The notes under the pieces: model-generated
Database searches by the model: none
What the model saw: the letters and a program-made list of their open reading frames with translations, nothing else
What the model was told of the DNA's origin: nothing
Program-made: the position numbers and the translations under genes
Shown here: one piece after another, positions 1-9,056 of the stretch
How the letters are laid out: each line of letters begins with the position of its first letter
Numbering within the stretch: position 1 is the stretch's first letter
Assembly (NCBI GenBank): GCA_023954355.1
Contig: JAMLID010000025.1
Location: forward strand, 1 to 48,452
Direction of reading: 5' to 3'
DNA: 48,452 nt
DNA from: Oligoflexia bacterium
Lineage (GTDB): Bacteria > Bdellovibrionota > UBA1018 > CAIPTA01

Positions 1-1298
1 GGAATCACTGGAGGTGACTGAGAGTCTTTAGAATTGGAGGGTGCTCTGTCTGTTTTTAATTTCGATTCTTCTGTGGTGATTACATGGTCAATCTCACGAA
101 CCACCTGAGCAGCGATTTCTTTTGGGTCTTCTATGGTTTCTTTGGTATCTGGGTTGATCATTTTTGAAGGTAATCCAATAGCAGCTTCTTTTGTTCGCAA
201 ATCGCCACTTAGCATATTTTTTTTCTCTTCGGTGCTCTTGATGTTAGACTGTTCGATACTTTGTAATTCGATACTTTGTAAATAGTCTTCAGCAATTTTT
301 CGCATTTTGGGGTTCTGTATCACTTTTAGTTCTCTTATTTTTCTTGCCTGATCTTCTACTAAAATATTTGATCCATTGGGGTCACGCACCCAAACAGATT
401 GCTGTTCGCCTTCTTTACCTTTTAGTTGTGATTGCCTGTACCAGTTACTAGATCCTACTGGTCCAGATAGATAATTGCCGACAAAGGCTCTATAGTCATT
501 GAGAAATCTTTCTCCTAAAATCTTTTTTTCTTCTTCGTTTTTAATTTGAAAAGAAGCAGCTCTTTGAACATCTTCGATGGATAGGCGAAATGTTTTTTCA
601 CGATCAGTCCTTGAAGCATCTATGGTTTTTCTTTCTTTATAGGTTTCAAGTTCGCGTTCCCATCCTTCGTTTTTATTGCCTTGGTAGTAAGTGGGGTCAA
701 ATGTTTTGTGTTCTTCGTCTTCGTTTTCACGCAAGCTGCGAATTCGATCTAAGCGATCACTGCTTTCAATTTGTTTTGCTTTTATATCTCTAACAAAATT
801 TGTTTGATATATTGCACTAACTAGCATTGATTTTTTATCGTCATCGCAATTGCTATTGTCTGAGCCTAGACAGTCTTGCATAGCACTGTTTAGCATTTCT
901 TTAAATTTTGGATTGCGCACTTGCTGAGCAAATGCAGATTTATTAGTAGCGTAGATGCCAAGATAGCTATAGGCTTCAGACGCTATTTGATAAGAATCAG
1001 ATTGCATAAAGCAGTCTCTTGCTTCTTTAGAATTTTCTTTAAATTTTTTACTGTTGCAAAAATTTGAATTACCGAATTTAATCGAATCATTTTTATCGTC
1101 TAACTGAGGATCGTATTGAGATTGTGTATCCACTGGAGCACTTCTTTTATCTCCAAATTGTGTCGGTGCGAGCGCGCCGGGTATTCTTGATGCCTCAACT
1201 GCAGCAGCAGAATTCGTTAAGAAAAAGGCAAATATCCCCACTAAACCACATAGGGTCTTGAGTTGTTTGAGGTTGATTTTCTCAGCTGCTAACATCAT
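1..1298 (-). CDS. Secreted hypothetical protein, 3' end beyond left edge
   Basis: An uninterrupted reading frame runs from an ATG at 1298 to the left edge (432 codons seen, no stop), so the C-terminus is missing. Residues 1-36 look like a signal peptide: lysines, a hydrophobic stretch LCGLVGIFAFFLTNSAAA, then small residues. The mature part is polar and charged, rich in Glu, Lys, Asn and Gln, with several Cys in the first third (near FCNSKKF, RDCFMQ and QDCLGSDNSNCDDD) and a short direct repeat LQSIELQSIEQS. A second ATG at 1295 sits at a better distance from AGGTGA and may be the true start. I recognise no family. It is separated by 140 nt from the upstream permease operon, which holds a short hairpin (1340-1358) but no clear terminator. 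Confidence 0.75.
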   Translation of the reverse strand, partial: MMLAAEKINLKQLKTLCGLVGIFAFFLTNSAAAVEASRIPGALAPTQFGDKRSAPVDTQSQYDPQLDDKNDSIKFGNSNFCNSKKFKENSKEARDCFMQSDSYQIASEAYSYLGIYATNKSAFAQQVRNPKFKEMLNSAMQDCLGSDNSNCDDDKKSMLVSAIYQTNFVRDIKAKQIESSDRLDRIRSLRENEDEEHKTFDPTYYQGNKNEGWERELETYKERKTIDASRTDREKTFRLSIEDVQRAASFQIKNEEEKKILGERFLNDYRAFVGNYLSGPVGSSNWYRQSQLKGKEGEQQSVWVRDPNGSNILVEDQARKIRELKVIQNPKMRKIAEDYLQSIELQSIEQSNIKSTEEKKNMLSGDLRTKEAAIGLPSKMINPDTKETIEDPKEIAAQVVREIDHVITTEESKLKTDRAPSNSKDSQSPPVI

Positions 1299-1438
1299 TC
1301 ACCTAAGTAGTGCAAAAACAAAGCCATTCTTATCTATTTTCGGTAGTTGAAATACCGATATTTAGCGAGATTTTATGTTTTTAAAAGTGTCCAAAATATA
1401 GTCAGCGTATATTGTTTAAGCACTTTACATTTAGGGGG

Positions 1439-2257
1439 TTAGCGGTCAGATTTTGGATCTACCGCTCTTCGAAGCCCTTCACCAAGCAGATGAAAACTCA
1501 ATACACTGAACATAATTGCCAGACCTGGAAATGTTGAAACATGAGGTGCTTCTAAGATCACATCTTTACCAAAGCTTAAGAGAGACCCCCAAGAGGGAAT
1601 TTCTGGAGGCACTCCAATGCCTAGAAAAGATAAGCTCGCTTCGGCTAAAATCGTTCCCGCTAGCCCAAATGTTGCTGTTACGAGTAAAGGAGAAAAAATA
1701 TTAGGCCAAATATGAAACATAAGAATTCTCCATTGGCCAAAACCCAACGAACGAGCAGCTTCTATATATTCTAAATTTTTAACTGCTAAAACTTCTCCGC
1801 GAATAAGTCGAGCATAGCCTGCCCAACCGGTTAAGGTTAGGCAAATAATTAAATTTGTTTTACTGGGACCAAGGGCAGAGGCAATGGCAATGGCTAAAAT
1901 AATTCCCGGAAAAGCAAAAATAATATCAATAATTCTCATAAGTGTAGTGTCTACCCAGCCACCTAGCCAGCCTGCAAGGCTTCCTAATAATAAGCCCGTG
2001 ATGGCACATATGAAAGTTACTGTAACACCAATTTCTAGAGAAACTCTGGTTCCAAAAATTATTATCGATAAAATATCTGATCCATTAGAGTCGCACCCAA
2101 GAAGATTTGTAAGAGAGGGCTTACAAAGTTCTCTTTCTATAGCGATATGATTTGGATCTTCGGGAGAAATTAGTGGAGCAAAAATACCGATCAGTGTTAA
2201 AAAAATAATTAAGCAAAAGCCCAGCTGAAAATTTTTACTTTTCCAAAGTTTTTTCAT
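1439..2257 (-). CDS. Dipeptide/oligopeptide-type ABC transporter permease (DppC/OppC-like)
   Basis: Inner-membrane subunit of an ABC importer of the peptide/nickel class. The 272-aa length fits DppC/OppC. A first membrane helix lies at about residues 12-32 (FQLGFCLIIFLTLIGIF), followed by the periplasmic loop typical of the OppC N-terminal domain (SPEDPNHIAI, LGCDSNGSDIL) and the cytoplasmic coupling (EAA) loop EAARSLGFGQWRI. It overlaps the upstream DppB-like gene by 4 nt (ATGA), so the two are translationally coupled and should form a heterodimeric channel. No ATPase (DppD/F) or substrate-binding protein is present in the window, so the substrate cannot be told and the partners must lie elsewhere. 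Confidence 0.9.
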   Translation of the reverse strand: MKKLWKSKNFQLGFCLIIFLTLIGIFAPLISPEDPNHIAIERELCKPSLTNLLGCDSNGSDILSIIIFGTRVSLEIGVTVTFICAITGLLLGSLAGWLGGWVDTTLMRIIDIIFAFPGIILAIAIASALGPSKTNLIICLTLTGWAGYARLIRGEVLAVKNLEYIEAARSLGFGQWRILMFHIWPNIFSPLLVTATFGLAGTILAEASLSFLGIGVPPEIPSWGSLLSFGKDVILEAPHVSTFPGLAIMFSVLSFHLLGEGLRRAVDPKSDR

Positions 2258-3171
2258 TCAATACGAATCCTTGGGTTGGCAAAAGAGTATGACAGATCTG
2301 CTAACGTATTTGCGGCTACGTAGGTAAAGGCGATTACAAGTACTGCGCCTTGTACTACGGGAAAATCTCTTGATTGAATTCCACGGTAAATAAGTTCTCC
2401 TATTCCGGGCCAGTCAAAAATTGTTTCAGTGATAACAGCCCCAGCTAAAAGGCCACCAATTTGCATTCCAATAAGTGTGATGAGAGGGATTAAGGCATTT
2501 CGTAGAGCATGCTTAAAGTATAGAGCCCACCAAGAAATGCCCTTGCTTTTTGCAGTTACAATATAATCTTGGGTTAAGACTTCTACTAAAGTTGCTCTAG
2601 TCATTCTCATTAAGATTGCTGATAGCCCTAATCCCAAAGTGAAAGAAGGCAAAATATAGCTACTGAATCCATTCATTTCAGAAACAGGTAACCAACCCAG
2701 TTGAATGGAAAAGAAGAGTACTAATAGAGGGCCAAACCAAAAGTTTGGCATGGCTACACCAAAAACAGAAATTAGTAGTACTGCTTGGTCGATTAAGGTT
2801 CTTCTAAATACGGCAGCAAGTACGCCAAGTGGTATAGAAATTACGAGTGCCCAGATGATAGAGAAAAAGGCGAGAGAGAATGTTGCAAAAACTCTTTCTT
2901 TTAAAAGGTCTGCTACCGGTTTTCTAGAAATATAGGATTCCCCTAAGTTTCCACTAAGAACCGATTTCCAAAATATTCCATACTGAGTGATTAAGGGTTT
3001 ATCAAGATTTAAGCTGGCACGTAAAGAGTCTCTTTTTGCAGGTAAAGCGTTTTCACCAAGCATAATGTCTACAGGATCACCAGGAATCAAGTGAAGTAGT
3101 AAAAAGACAATTGTTCCTACTCCCCAAATAACTGGAATAAGCTCAAAAAATCTTTTTATTAGAAATTTCAT
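2254..3171 (-). CDS. Dipeptide/oligopeptide-type ABC transporter permease (DppB/OppB-like)
   Basis: Partner permease of the DppC-like protein. The 305-aa protein starts with the family signature (N-terminal helix, then HLIPGDPVDIMLGENA), has about six membrane helices and carries the EAA loop DYIVTAKSKGISWWALYF, followed by HALRNALIPLITLIG, typical of DppB/OppB/GsiC. It overlaps the preceding gene (secreted hypothetical, 3168-3881) by 4 nt and the following dppC-like gene by 4 nt, so all three are probably on one transcript. The family is clear; the substrate (peptide, nickel or other) is not. Confidence 0.92.
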   Translation of the reverse strand: MKFLIKRFFELIPVIWGVGTIVFLLLHLIPGDPVDIMLGENALPAKRDSLRASLNLDKPLITQYGIFWKSVLSGNLGESYISRKPVADLLKERVFATFSLAFFSIIWALVISIPLGVLAAVFRRTLIDQAVLLISVFGVAMPNFWFGPLLVLFFSIQLGWLPVSEMNGFSSYILPSFTLGLGLSAILMRMTRATLVEVLTQDYIVTAKSKGISWWALYFKHALRNALIPLITLIGMQIGGLLAGAVITETIFDWPGIGELIYRGIQSRDFPVVQGAVLVIAFTYVAANTLADLSYSFANPRIRIE

Positions 3172-3881
3172 TTCTTTTTATATTCTTTTACTTCTTTCTC
3201 TGAAGATAAAACTAATCGAGAATTTCCGCTAGGGATAAAAACTTCACAGAGCTTACCATTTTTTGCTATCCACCATTCTTGAGAAATTCCATCAATGTTT
3301 AATTCAAATTGCCTACAATTTTCTTTTTTAATCGTTTTTGTTTTGCCATTAATTTTTGCTGTGGCTGAGCGCATATCGAAGTTTCCATCTTGGGCATCTT
3401 CTACTAGTGCTTTGAATTGTATTTCTTCCTTTTGGCCCACAAGTCTTGCTAGATAAATGGGTATAAAATTAGACAAAACTAAATCATCTGATATTTTTAT
3501 AGACTTTTTTTCTTTTGATTCTGCTGAATCTTTATGAAAAGTCATAGAAAGAGTACCTGATTTTTCTATTCCTTCAATTTTGTATGAGGTTTTTCCTTCT
3601 CTATTACTGAAAAAGGCAACGGGTTTAAGTGCTTTATTATCTGCTACAGAGCCAATAAATGTTTTCGCTATGCCATCGGATTGTTCTACCCAATTTTGGC
3701 TAATTGCAAGTTGGTTTTTATCTGTTCTTAATTCTAGAGACTCTTCAAAGTAACCCTGAAAATTCCCATTTATTGTATATAAATACCATTCCGTCCACTT
3801 TTTCTCATTTTTTGCATAAGCAATTGATTGAGTGAAAATTAAAGTAATTTTAAGAGTAATTATTAGTAAATATTTATTCAT
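3168..3881 (-). CDS. Secreted protein of unknown function in permease operon
   Basis: A 237-aa protein with an N-terminal signal peptide (hydrophobic residues 3-22 ending near SIAYA), so probably periplasmic. The mature part is rich in beta-type alternation and Lys/Glu/Ser, has two Cys late in the chain (KENCRQF and KLCEVF) and recurring short strands such as FNSREG-type turns. I do not recognise a named family; the overall look (periplasmic, about 210 mature residues, beta-rich) resembles DUF3108-like proteins, but that is only an impression. Its stop overlaps the dppB-like start by 4 nt and it follows yihY by 5 nt, so it is co-transcribed with membrane-protein genes. It is not a substrate-binding protein: it is too short for that class. 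Confidence 0.75.
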   Translation of the reverse strand: MNKYLLIITLKITLIFTQSIAYAKNEKKWTEWYLYTINGNFQGYFEESLELRTDKNQLAISQNWVEQSDGIAKTFIGSVADNKALKPVAFFSNREGKTSYKIEGIEKSGTLSMTFHKDSAESKEKKSIKISDDLVLSNFIPIYLARLVGQKEEIQFKALVEDAQDGNFDMRSATAKINGKTKTIKKENCRQFELNIDGISQEWWIAKNGKLCEVFIPSGNSRLVLSSEKEVKEYKKK

Positions 3882-3886
3882 CTGAT

Positions 3887-4672
3887 TTATGTTTCCTTAT
3901 TTTTTAATCCATTTTGCAGAACATAGGTTAGTAAAGCTCCATTGAGAAAGAGCATCCAGTTAATGTATATCCATACGAGAAATAGTGGTATGGCTGCCAA
4001 TCCACCATAAATTTTGTTGTACTGTAGAGCTTTCACCATATACACAGCATATCCGTATTTTGCAGCTTCAACCAAAAGAGCTGTTAAGAGTCCTGAAAGA
4101 ATTGCCCAGTGGAATTTAACTTTGCAATTAGGAAAAACCTTATAAGAAAGGCCAAGTAGAATGGCATTAATTAAGATTACAGCGATATTCAGTTTTACGA
4201 TAAGGTGTGGAAATATTTTTGAAACCAATGATAGGTTCGCAAGTGATATTGAAACTGAAATTGGCCCAAGAACAATTAGGGCGTTATAAATAAAAAAACG
4301 TTTCCAGAGGGCTTTTTTCTTTTCAATACCCCAAACTCGATTGATGGCATCTTCAATATGAGAGAGCATTATGAGGGCGATAATCATAAATACAAGAAAC
4401 CCGATATAGCCAATAGATTTAAATTCTACACGGCTTAAGAAGCCATCGATATAATGAATAATCACGCTACCGGTACCAATTGTAAGATGTTTCATTAAAA
4501 AATTTTTAAAACCAAGGCTATAGCTTGAAGAATCAAAAACTAATGAAAAAAAAGAGAGAGAAATAGCAAAAATCGGAACAATCGAAAGAATAAAAACGTA
4601 AGTCAGGGCTGCCGACCGTAGTGAAATTTGATGTTTTCGCCATAGCTTGTAGTACTGGAAATATTTCTTCAA
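3887..4672 (-). CDS. YihY/BrkB-family inner membrane protein
   Basis: A 261-aa polytopic membrane protein with about six hydrophobic helices. The N-terminal pattern with AALTYVFILSIVPIFAI and the central IEDAINRVWGI, followed by a basic stretch (EKKKALWKRFF), is characteristic of the YihY/BrkB family (once mis-called ribonuclease BN). The C-terminal half shows IYGGLAAIPLFLVWIYINW, also a family signature. The start is a TTG at 4672 with GAGG 6 nt upstream. The function of the family is not settled. It is the first gene of a minus-strand set followed at 5 nt by a secreted hypothetical gene, and is divergent from tadC. A 7-bp inverted repeat (4690-4696/4704-4710) lies in the divergent gap. Confidence 0.88.
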   Translation of the reverse strand: MKKYFQYYKLWRKHQISLRSAALTYVFILSIVPIFAISLSFFSLVFDSSSYSLGFKNFLMKHLTIGTGSVIIHYIDGFLSRVEFKSIGYIGFLVFMIIALIMLSHIEDAINRVWGIEKKKALWKRFFIYNALIVLGPISVSISLANLSLVSKIFPHLIVKLNIAVILINAILLGLSYKVFPNCKVKFHWAILSGLLTALLVEAAKYGYAVYMVKALQYNKIYGGLAAIPLFLVWIYINWMLFLNGALLTYVLQNGLKNKET

Positions 4673-4722
4673 TCTATACCTCTACACGTATTCCTTTTTA
4701 TTCAAGGAATTGCTCTGCCAGA

Positions 4723-4751
4723 TTGAATACATTCTAGCCTCGAATTAAAAT
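4723..4751 (+). promoter_or_regulatory. Candidate sigma70 promoter of tadC, predicting a leaderless mRNA
   Basis: TTGAAT (4723-4728) and TAAAAT (4746-4751) are separated by 17 nt. The expected start point falls at about 4757-4758, on the tadC ATG itself, and no Shine-Dalgarno sequence precedes that ATG. Both facts agree with a leaderless transcript. Confidence 0.5.
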
Positions 4752-4757
4752 TATTCT

Positions 4758-5663
4758 ATGATTAATTTAGCTTACGTTGCTTTGGGTCTTGCCGTTTATT
4801 TTATGATGCGAACCGTATTCGCTGATGAAGAGAAGCGAAGTGCGAGTAAGGCATTGGGTAATATTCGAGATAGTGCTCCTGATGCTGGGAATATTGTTCT
4901 TAGATATGCACGTCCATTTTTTTCGCGTTATGTGGTTCCAATCGTTGAAGATTTAAAAATTGATAATAAGAGAAAAGTTTTAAAAAGAAAATTGGCATCG
5001 GCGGGCTTAACAGATGTGCTAACTCCAGATGAATTATATAGTTTTAAAGTTTCTTTAATTGTTGGGTTTCCAATTCTTCTATTCTTCGTAAAATTTGCCT
5101 GGGAAGTTGAAGTGCCGTTGTGGGCTTTTCCTGCAGCGATGGTCGTTGGCTTTTTTTATCCGGATAGAATTTGGCTGCCGTCAGTAATCACTGCTAGGCA
5201 AGATGCTATTAAACGTGCCATGCCCTTTGTAGTAGATTTATTAGCTCTATCTACAGAGGCGGGGCTAGATTTTATGGGAGCTATTGCAAAAGTGACTGAG
5301 AAAGCAAAGCCGAGTCCACTTATTCAAGAGCTTGAAACATTATTGAAAGAGATAAAAATTGGTTCTTCAAGAAGAGAAGCAATGAAAAATTTTGCTTGGA
5401 GAATTGATATGATGGAAATTAATTCTTTTATAGCTGTACTAATAAGTGCTGATGAAATGGGAGCCAGTATAGGTAAAATTCTCAGACAACAAAGCGAACA
5501 AATTAGGCATCAAAGATTTATTAGAGCTGAAAAAGAAGGTGCAAAAGCTACTCAAAAAATTCTTTTGCCAATGATTATTTTTATTATGCCTGCAATTTTT
5601 ATCATTATTTTTGCGCCATTTATTTTAGGAATGAAGGGCGGAGACAGTGGTGGTGTGTTCTAG
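4758..5663 (+). CDS. tadC: TadC-like type II/Flp secretion platform protein (T2SSF domain)
   Basis: Inner-membrane platform protein of the Tad (Flp pilus) machine, partner of TadB and of the TadA ATPase. The 301-aa chain has an N-terminal anchor (1-18), a membrane pair at about 98-138, a cytoplasmic T2SSF domain around 150-265 (PFVVDLLALSTEAGLDFMGA and LISADEMGASIGKILRQQSE are typical TadC motifs) and a strongly hydrophobic C-terminal helix (about 268-292). It opens the 18-kb plus-strand run and is separated from tadB (19367) by 14 kb, although the two usually sit side by side. It ends 2 nt before a TTG-started DUF192 gene. Confidence 0.9.
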   Translation: MINLAYVALGLAVYFMMRTVFADEEKRSASKALGNIRDSAPDAGNIVLRYARPFFSRYVVPIVEDLKIDNKRKVLKRKLASAGLTDVLTPDELYSFKVSLIVGFPILLFFVKFAWEVEVPLWAFPAAMVVGFFYPDRIWLPSVITARQDAIKRAMPFVVDLLALSTEAGLDFMGAIAKVTEKAKPSPLIQELETLLKEIKIGSSRREAMKNFAWRIDMMEINSFIAVLISADEMGASIGKILRQQSEQIRHQRFIRAEKEGAKATQKILLPMIIFIMPAIFIIIFAPFILGMKGGDSGGVF

Positions 5664-5665
5664 TT

Positions 5666-6052
5666 TTGACTATCACGCCGCTAAAGGAGTTTGCTACGAA
5701 AAAGATTCAAATCAAAAGAAAGGATGGAGCCGTTTTATTTTCTAAGGCGTTGGCTACAGAATCGGCAGCAGAAAGAATGAAAGGTCTACTTGGCAAAAAA
5801 AACTTGAACAGTGATGAGGCTTTACTTATTAAGCCATGTAATTCTGTGCATACTTTTTTTATGTCTATGCCAATTGATGTCGCTTTCTTAGATTCAAAAA
5901 ATAAAATTGTCGCCATTTATCGCGAGATGAAACCGTGGCGGTTGAGCTGGATTCATTTTTTTGCAACTTCTGTAATTGAAGCAAAGAGTGGAAGATTTTC
6001 TGAATGTAACTTGTCTTTAGGAGAGGAGCTTGAAATATGTCAGTTTTCCTAA
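5666..6052 (+). CDS. DUF192 family protein
   Basis: A 128-aa protein matching the DUF192 family by AAERMKGLLGKKNL, the central SVHTFFMSMPIDVAFLD and the later KPWRLSW segment, all conserved in that family. Its function is not established. Many relatives have a signal peptide; this one has none that I can see. The start is a TTG directly after the tadC stop, and its 3' end overlaps the next gene by 16 nt, so it is translationally linked to tadC and to the FHA genes. DUF192 genes are seen near Tad loci in other bacteria (from memory), which supports the assignment by context. Confidence 0.85.
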   Translation: MTITPLKEFATKKIQIKRKDGAVLFSKALATESAAERMKGLLGKKNLNSDEALLIKPCNSVHTFFMSMPIDVAFLDSKNKIVAIYREMKPWRLSWIHFFATSVIEAKSGRFSECNLSLGEELEICQFS

Positions 6053-6342
6053 AAATTTTAGCTGCTCCAGAAGAAAAGTATGTGGGAGTAAAAATATCTC
6101 TAATTGAAGGTATTAACGTATTGGGTAGAGTTAGTCCACCAAGCGGTATAGTACTTGATTCACCAAAAGTTTCTAAAAAGCACTGTGCGATTCGTTTAGA
6201 TAAAGGTCATTTGCAAGTGGATGATTTAGGGTCGTCGAATGGAATTTTTTTGAATGGTAAAAAAATAAATAGTGAAAAATTACAAAATAAAGATCGGTTA
6301 GTTATTGGAGATTTTACTCTCGAATTGGTGGTGCGAAAGTGA
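6037..6342 (+). CDS. Stand-alone FHA-domain protein (101 aa)
   Basis: The whole protein is a single forkhead-associated domain, the module that binds phosphothreonine peptides. The key residues are all present: G30-R31 before the first loop, S46-K-K-H49, the SSNG motif at 66-69 and a following N (FLNGKK). It has no membrane segment, so it is cytoplasmic. It is the first of four consecutive FHA proteins. A good ribosome site (GGAGAGGAG, 6018-6030 region) lies inside the DUF192 gene and supports the ATG at 6037. It could be a soluble adaptor that reads the phosphorylation state of a neighbour. No Ser/Thr kinase is encoded in the window. Confidence 0.93.
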   Translation: MSVFLKILAAPEEKYVGVKISLIEGINVLGRVSPPSGIVLDSPKVSKKHCAIRLDKGHLQVDDLGSSNGIFLNGKKINSEKLQNKDRLVIGDFTLELVVRK

Positions 6343-7976
6343 TGAATGTTAGAGTTGTTGTAGTTGGTGGCCCAAATAGAGGGGCAACATATTTTTTAGA
6401 TGAGGGAGAAAATACCCTAGGTAGAGCACCTGAGAACCAAGTTGTATTGGCAAGCACGCAGGTCTCAAAGAAGCATTGTTCAATAGTTTGTAACGGCGGA
6501 AAAGCAGAGTTACGAGACTTAGGTTCGAGTAATGGAACATTTGTTAATGGTGTACTGGCCAAGAAAAAATTATTGCAATCTAGAGACAAAATATCAGTTG
6601 GACCATTTGTTTTAGAGGTTCTTTTACCTACTCCTAGTGTATCTATGGTTGTCCCCGGTGTTAGCACATCAAGTGCAGTTCCTGGTCTTGGTGGTGATGC
6701 ATATTCATCGGATTCTGTAGTGCCTCCTGTAAATATTGACCCATCACATTTTAAATTAGAGGCGGAAGAGCCTAAAAGTTTAGTGGGAAAATATAAGAAA
6801 AAATTTGACGATGTTTTCTTACCAGTGGTTTACGATTTTTACGAAAGAACAGACTACGTAACAATGCTTATTGTTGTGTTTGCTATATATACAATTCTGG
6901 CGCTTGGTTTTACGGTATATCCAGTTTTACAAAGAAGTAGAGAAGAGGTTCTTCGGCAAGCAGAATCACAGGCACTTTATATTTCACAAATACTTTCAGA
7001 TTTGAATCGTCAAGCGATTCTAGAAAAAAGAGAAGGCTCATTAACAACTGCGTTTGCAGACTCTGAAGTCAATGTAAAAGAGGCAATAGTCGCCAATCTC
7101 GAAGGGCGAATTATGGCTCCTGGCTCACGCTTGAATGAAGCGTACAATAATCCTAACTTTTTAAAGTACAAGGACTTACTACAAAAGCGTCAAAATCTAT
7201 GGGGTAAGCCTCGTATTATTCGCAGAGTAGAAGAAGAAGAGGTGATTGCATTTACGCCGATCATGGTAATGTCTCCCACAAAAGGGATAAATGTTCCCGG
7301 AGCTATTGCAACTGTAGTCTACTCAACATCTTCATTAGCACTAGATACAGGAACGATCTCTGCTGTCTACTTAGAAGCGTTATTTTGGTCAGGTGCTTTA
7401 GGGGTAGTGTTTTTATATATACTTTATGCATTTACGCATAAACCGCTGGAGAAGCTTGCGGATGACATGGATAAGGTTCTTAAGGGAGAGGCAGACTCTG
7501 TCGAGAAAAAATATAGAAACGATATCATTGATAAAGTTATCGATTCTGTAAATTCAGCACTTTCGAGAATAAGCAGAAAAACGGATGGAGGTAGTGAAGA
7601 TATTTCTAGTGGTGATACAGAGGGTTTGATTATTTCTAATTTGATGAATGCAATTGAATATACTATTTCAAAAGTTTCACATTCAACATTGCTATTAGAT
7701 CCAGAGCTACGAGTGCGTTCAGCGAACCCACCCTTTGAAGAATTAACAGGGATACGAGGGGCACTGGGTGAAGTAATTGATTCTGTTAGTAGAGATGAGT
7801 CTTTTCCTAGTTTGATCAGAGAAATGGTAGAAAAATCAGCTATGGCTGGTAATGAAGGTGTACAAGAGGATTATGATTTTCCTTCTGGATTTCATAAAAT
7901 CACCTGCATCGCCCTATCGGGTGTCCCTGGAAGGCCAGAGGCGTATCTTTTTATATTTGAAAAGCAGGGAGATTAG
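6339..7976 (+). CDS. FHA-transmembrane sensor protein with PAS-like C-terminus
   Basis: A 545-aa protein. Residues 1-100 form an intact FHA domain (G28-R29, SKKH, LGSSNG). A first membrane helix lies at about 173-195 and a second at about 345-367. The roughly 150 residues between them should be periplasmic, as in a two-helix sensor. After helix 2 comes a HAMP-like stretch (HKPLEKLADDMDKVLKGE) and a final region (about 435-545) that looks like a PAS domain (LLDPELRVRSANPPFEELTG). There is no histidine kinase, GGDEF or methyl-accepting output, so it resembles a receptor whose output is the N-terminal FHA domain. The start may be GTG 6339 (GTGA overlap) or ATG 6342. It is followed directly by the next FHA gene. 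Confidence 0.88.
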   Translation: MMNVRVVVVGGPNRGATYFLDEGENTLGRAPENQVVLASTQVSKKHCSIVCNGGKAELRDLGSSNGTFVNGVLAKKKLLQSRDKISVGPFVLEVLLPTPSVSMVVPGVSTSSAVPGLGGDAYSSDSVVPPVNIDPSHFKLEAEEPKSLVGKYKKKFDDVFLPVVYDFYERTDYVTMLIVVFAIYTILALGFTVYPVLQRSREEVLRQAESQALYISQILSDLNRQAILEKREGSLTTAFADSEVNVKEAIVANLEGRIMAPGSRLNEAYNNPNFLKYKDLLQKRQNLWGKPRIIRRVEEEEVIAFTPIMVMSPTKGINVPGAIATVVYSTSSLALDTGTISAVYLEALFWSGALGVVFLYILYAFTHKPLEKLADDMDKVLKGEADSVEKKYRNDIIDKVIDSVNSALSRISRKTDGGSEDISSGDTEGLIISNLMNAIEYTISKVSHSTLLLDPELRVRSANPPFEELTGIRGALGEVIDSVSRDESFPSLIREMVEKSAMAGNEGVQEDYDFPSGFHKITCIALSGVPGRPEAYLFIFEKQGD

Positions 7977-9056
7977 ATGGCAGGTGGCCCCGCGGTATTA
8001 AAATTTTCCCGAGGTCTTCCGCCGACGCGACAATTCGGTGAGAGATTGAGGTTGCTCGTTATTCAGGGCTTAGATAAGGGAACATGCTTTTCTCTAATGG
8101 GAGATTTAATTTTTCTTGGTCGAGAAGGCTGCCAAATTAATATTAATGACTCTAATGCATCAAAAAAACACTTAGAAATCTCTTGGAAGGGTTCGCAGTA
8201 CTCTGTTCGAGACTTAGGTAGTTCTAACGGATATGTATACAACGGAGAAAAAGTTAAAGAATCAAAGCTTAATCCCGGTGATTTAGTAATGGTGGGGCTA
8301 ACAGTATTTGAGGTTTATGCCCCTGGACAAGTGAGAAAAAATGAAAAACCTTTTTTACCAGCTTTAGCTAAGGCAAAAGGGGTTTTGCCTGGCACTATTT
8401 TACCTCAGAGAATGAAAAGTAAAGAGGCGATTTCAGAAGAGCAACAAGTAGAAAAGAAAAAGAAAAAAGAAGTCGAGAAAAAGAGAGTACTTGTTTATGG
8501 GGCATTGGGCGTAATAGTCATGATTTTGTATTTTTCAGAAGAGACACAGACCAATAGAGAATCTAAGAAAATTGAATCGCAAGACGAAGCACCACAACCA
8601 AAGAAAAAATTAAAGAAAAAAGAAATTGAAGACGCTCTAAGTGCGTATATGCCTAATTACTCACTTGATACTCAGCAAAGAAAAGATGCTGAAATTTTTT
8701 TTCGTTCTGGTGTTAGAGAAATGCAAAATAAAAACTATCGAAGAGCTTTTACGGCATTCGAAACGGCTTTGACAGTTGATCCGACACATGAAATGGCAAA
8801 AATTTACTTAAAGTCAGCGAAAATTGAAATGGAAGATGAACTAAAAAGCACTTCTGCTGCAGCACTTAGAGCAAAAAAAGCATTGCGCTTTAAAGAAGCA
8901 AGAATGCACTACGAAAATATTATAAGATATTTAGAAGGAGAAACAGGTACTACCAATAAAATGGAAAATGAAACAAATAAAGAAATGGTCAAAATCTATG
9001 ACGAAGCAAAAAAATCGTTAGAAGAATTAGATCAAGAGGAAAATAGAATAAGATGA
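7977..9056 (+). CDS. FHA-transmembrane-TPR-like protein (359 aa)
   Basis: An FHA domain occupies about residues 25-115 (FLGRE at 46-50, ASKKHLEI, LGSSNG). A lysine-rich linker (about 150-168) leads into a single membrane helix at about 170-187. The rest is a charged helical region with TPR-like helix pairs (about 230-345, for example FFRSGVREMQNKNYRRAF and TVDPTHEMAKIYLKSA). Orientation is probably FHA inside, TPR outside, by the positive-inside rule. It starts immediately after the stop of the previous gene and overlaps the next by 4 nt. The architecture recalls the FHA-TM inner-membrane ring proteins of secretion systems (YscD/PrgH class), but that parallel is inference. Confidence 0.87.
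   Translation: MAGGPAVLKFSRGLPPTRQFGERLRLLVIQGLDKGTCFSLMGDLIFLGREGCQININDSNASKKHLEISWKGSQYSVRDLGSSNGYVYNGEKVKESKLNPGDLVMVGLTVFEVYAPGQVRKNEKPFLPALAKAKGVLPGTILPQRMKSKEAISEEQQVEKKKKKEVEKKRVLVYGALGVIVMILYFSEETQTNRESKKIESQDEAPQPKKKLKKKEIEDALSAYMPNYSLDTQQRKDAEIFFRSGVREMQNKNYRRAFTAFETALTVDPTHEMAKIYLKSAKIEMEDELKSTSAAALRAKKALRFKEARMHYENIIRYLEGETGTTNKMENETNKEMVKIYDEAKKSLEELDQEENRIR

Noticed and set aside
1340..1358. TCGGTA/TACCGA hairpin as terminator of the permease operon
   Set aside because: Only 6 bp, no T-run on the relevant strand, and about 80 nt after the stop.
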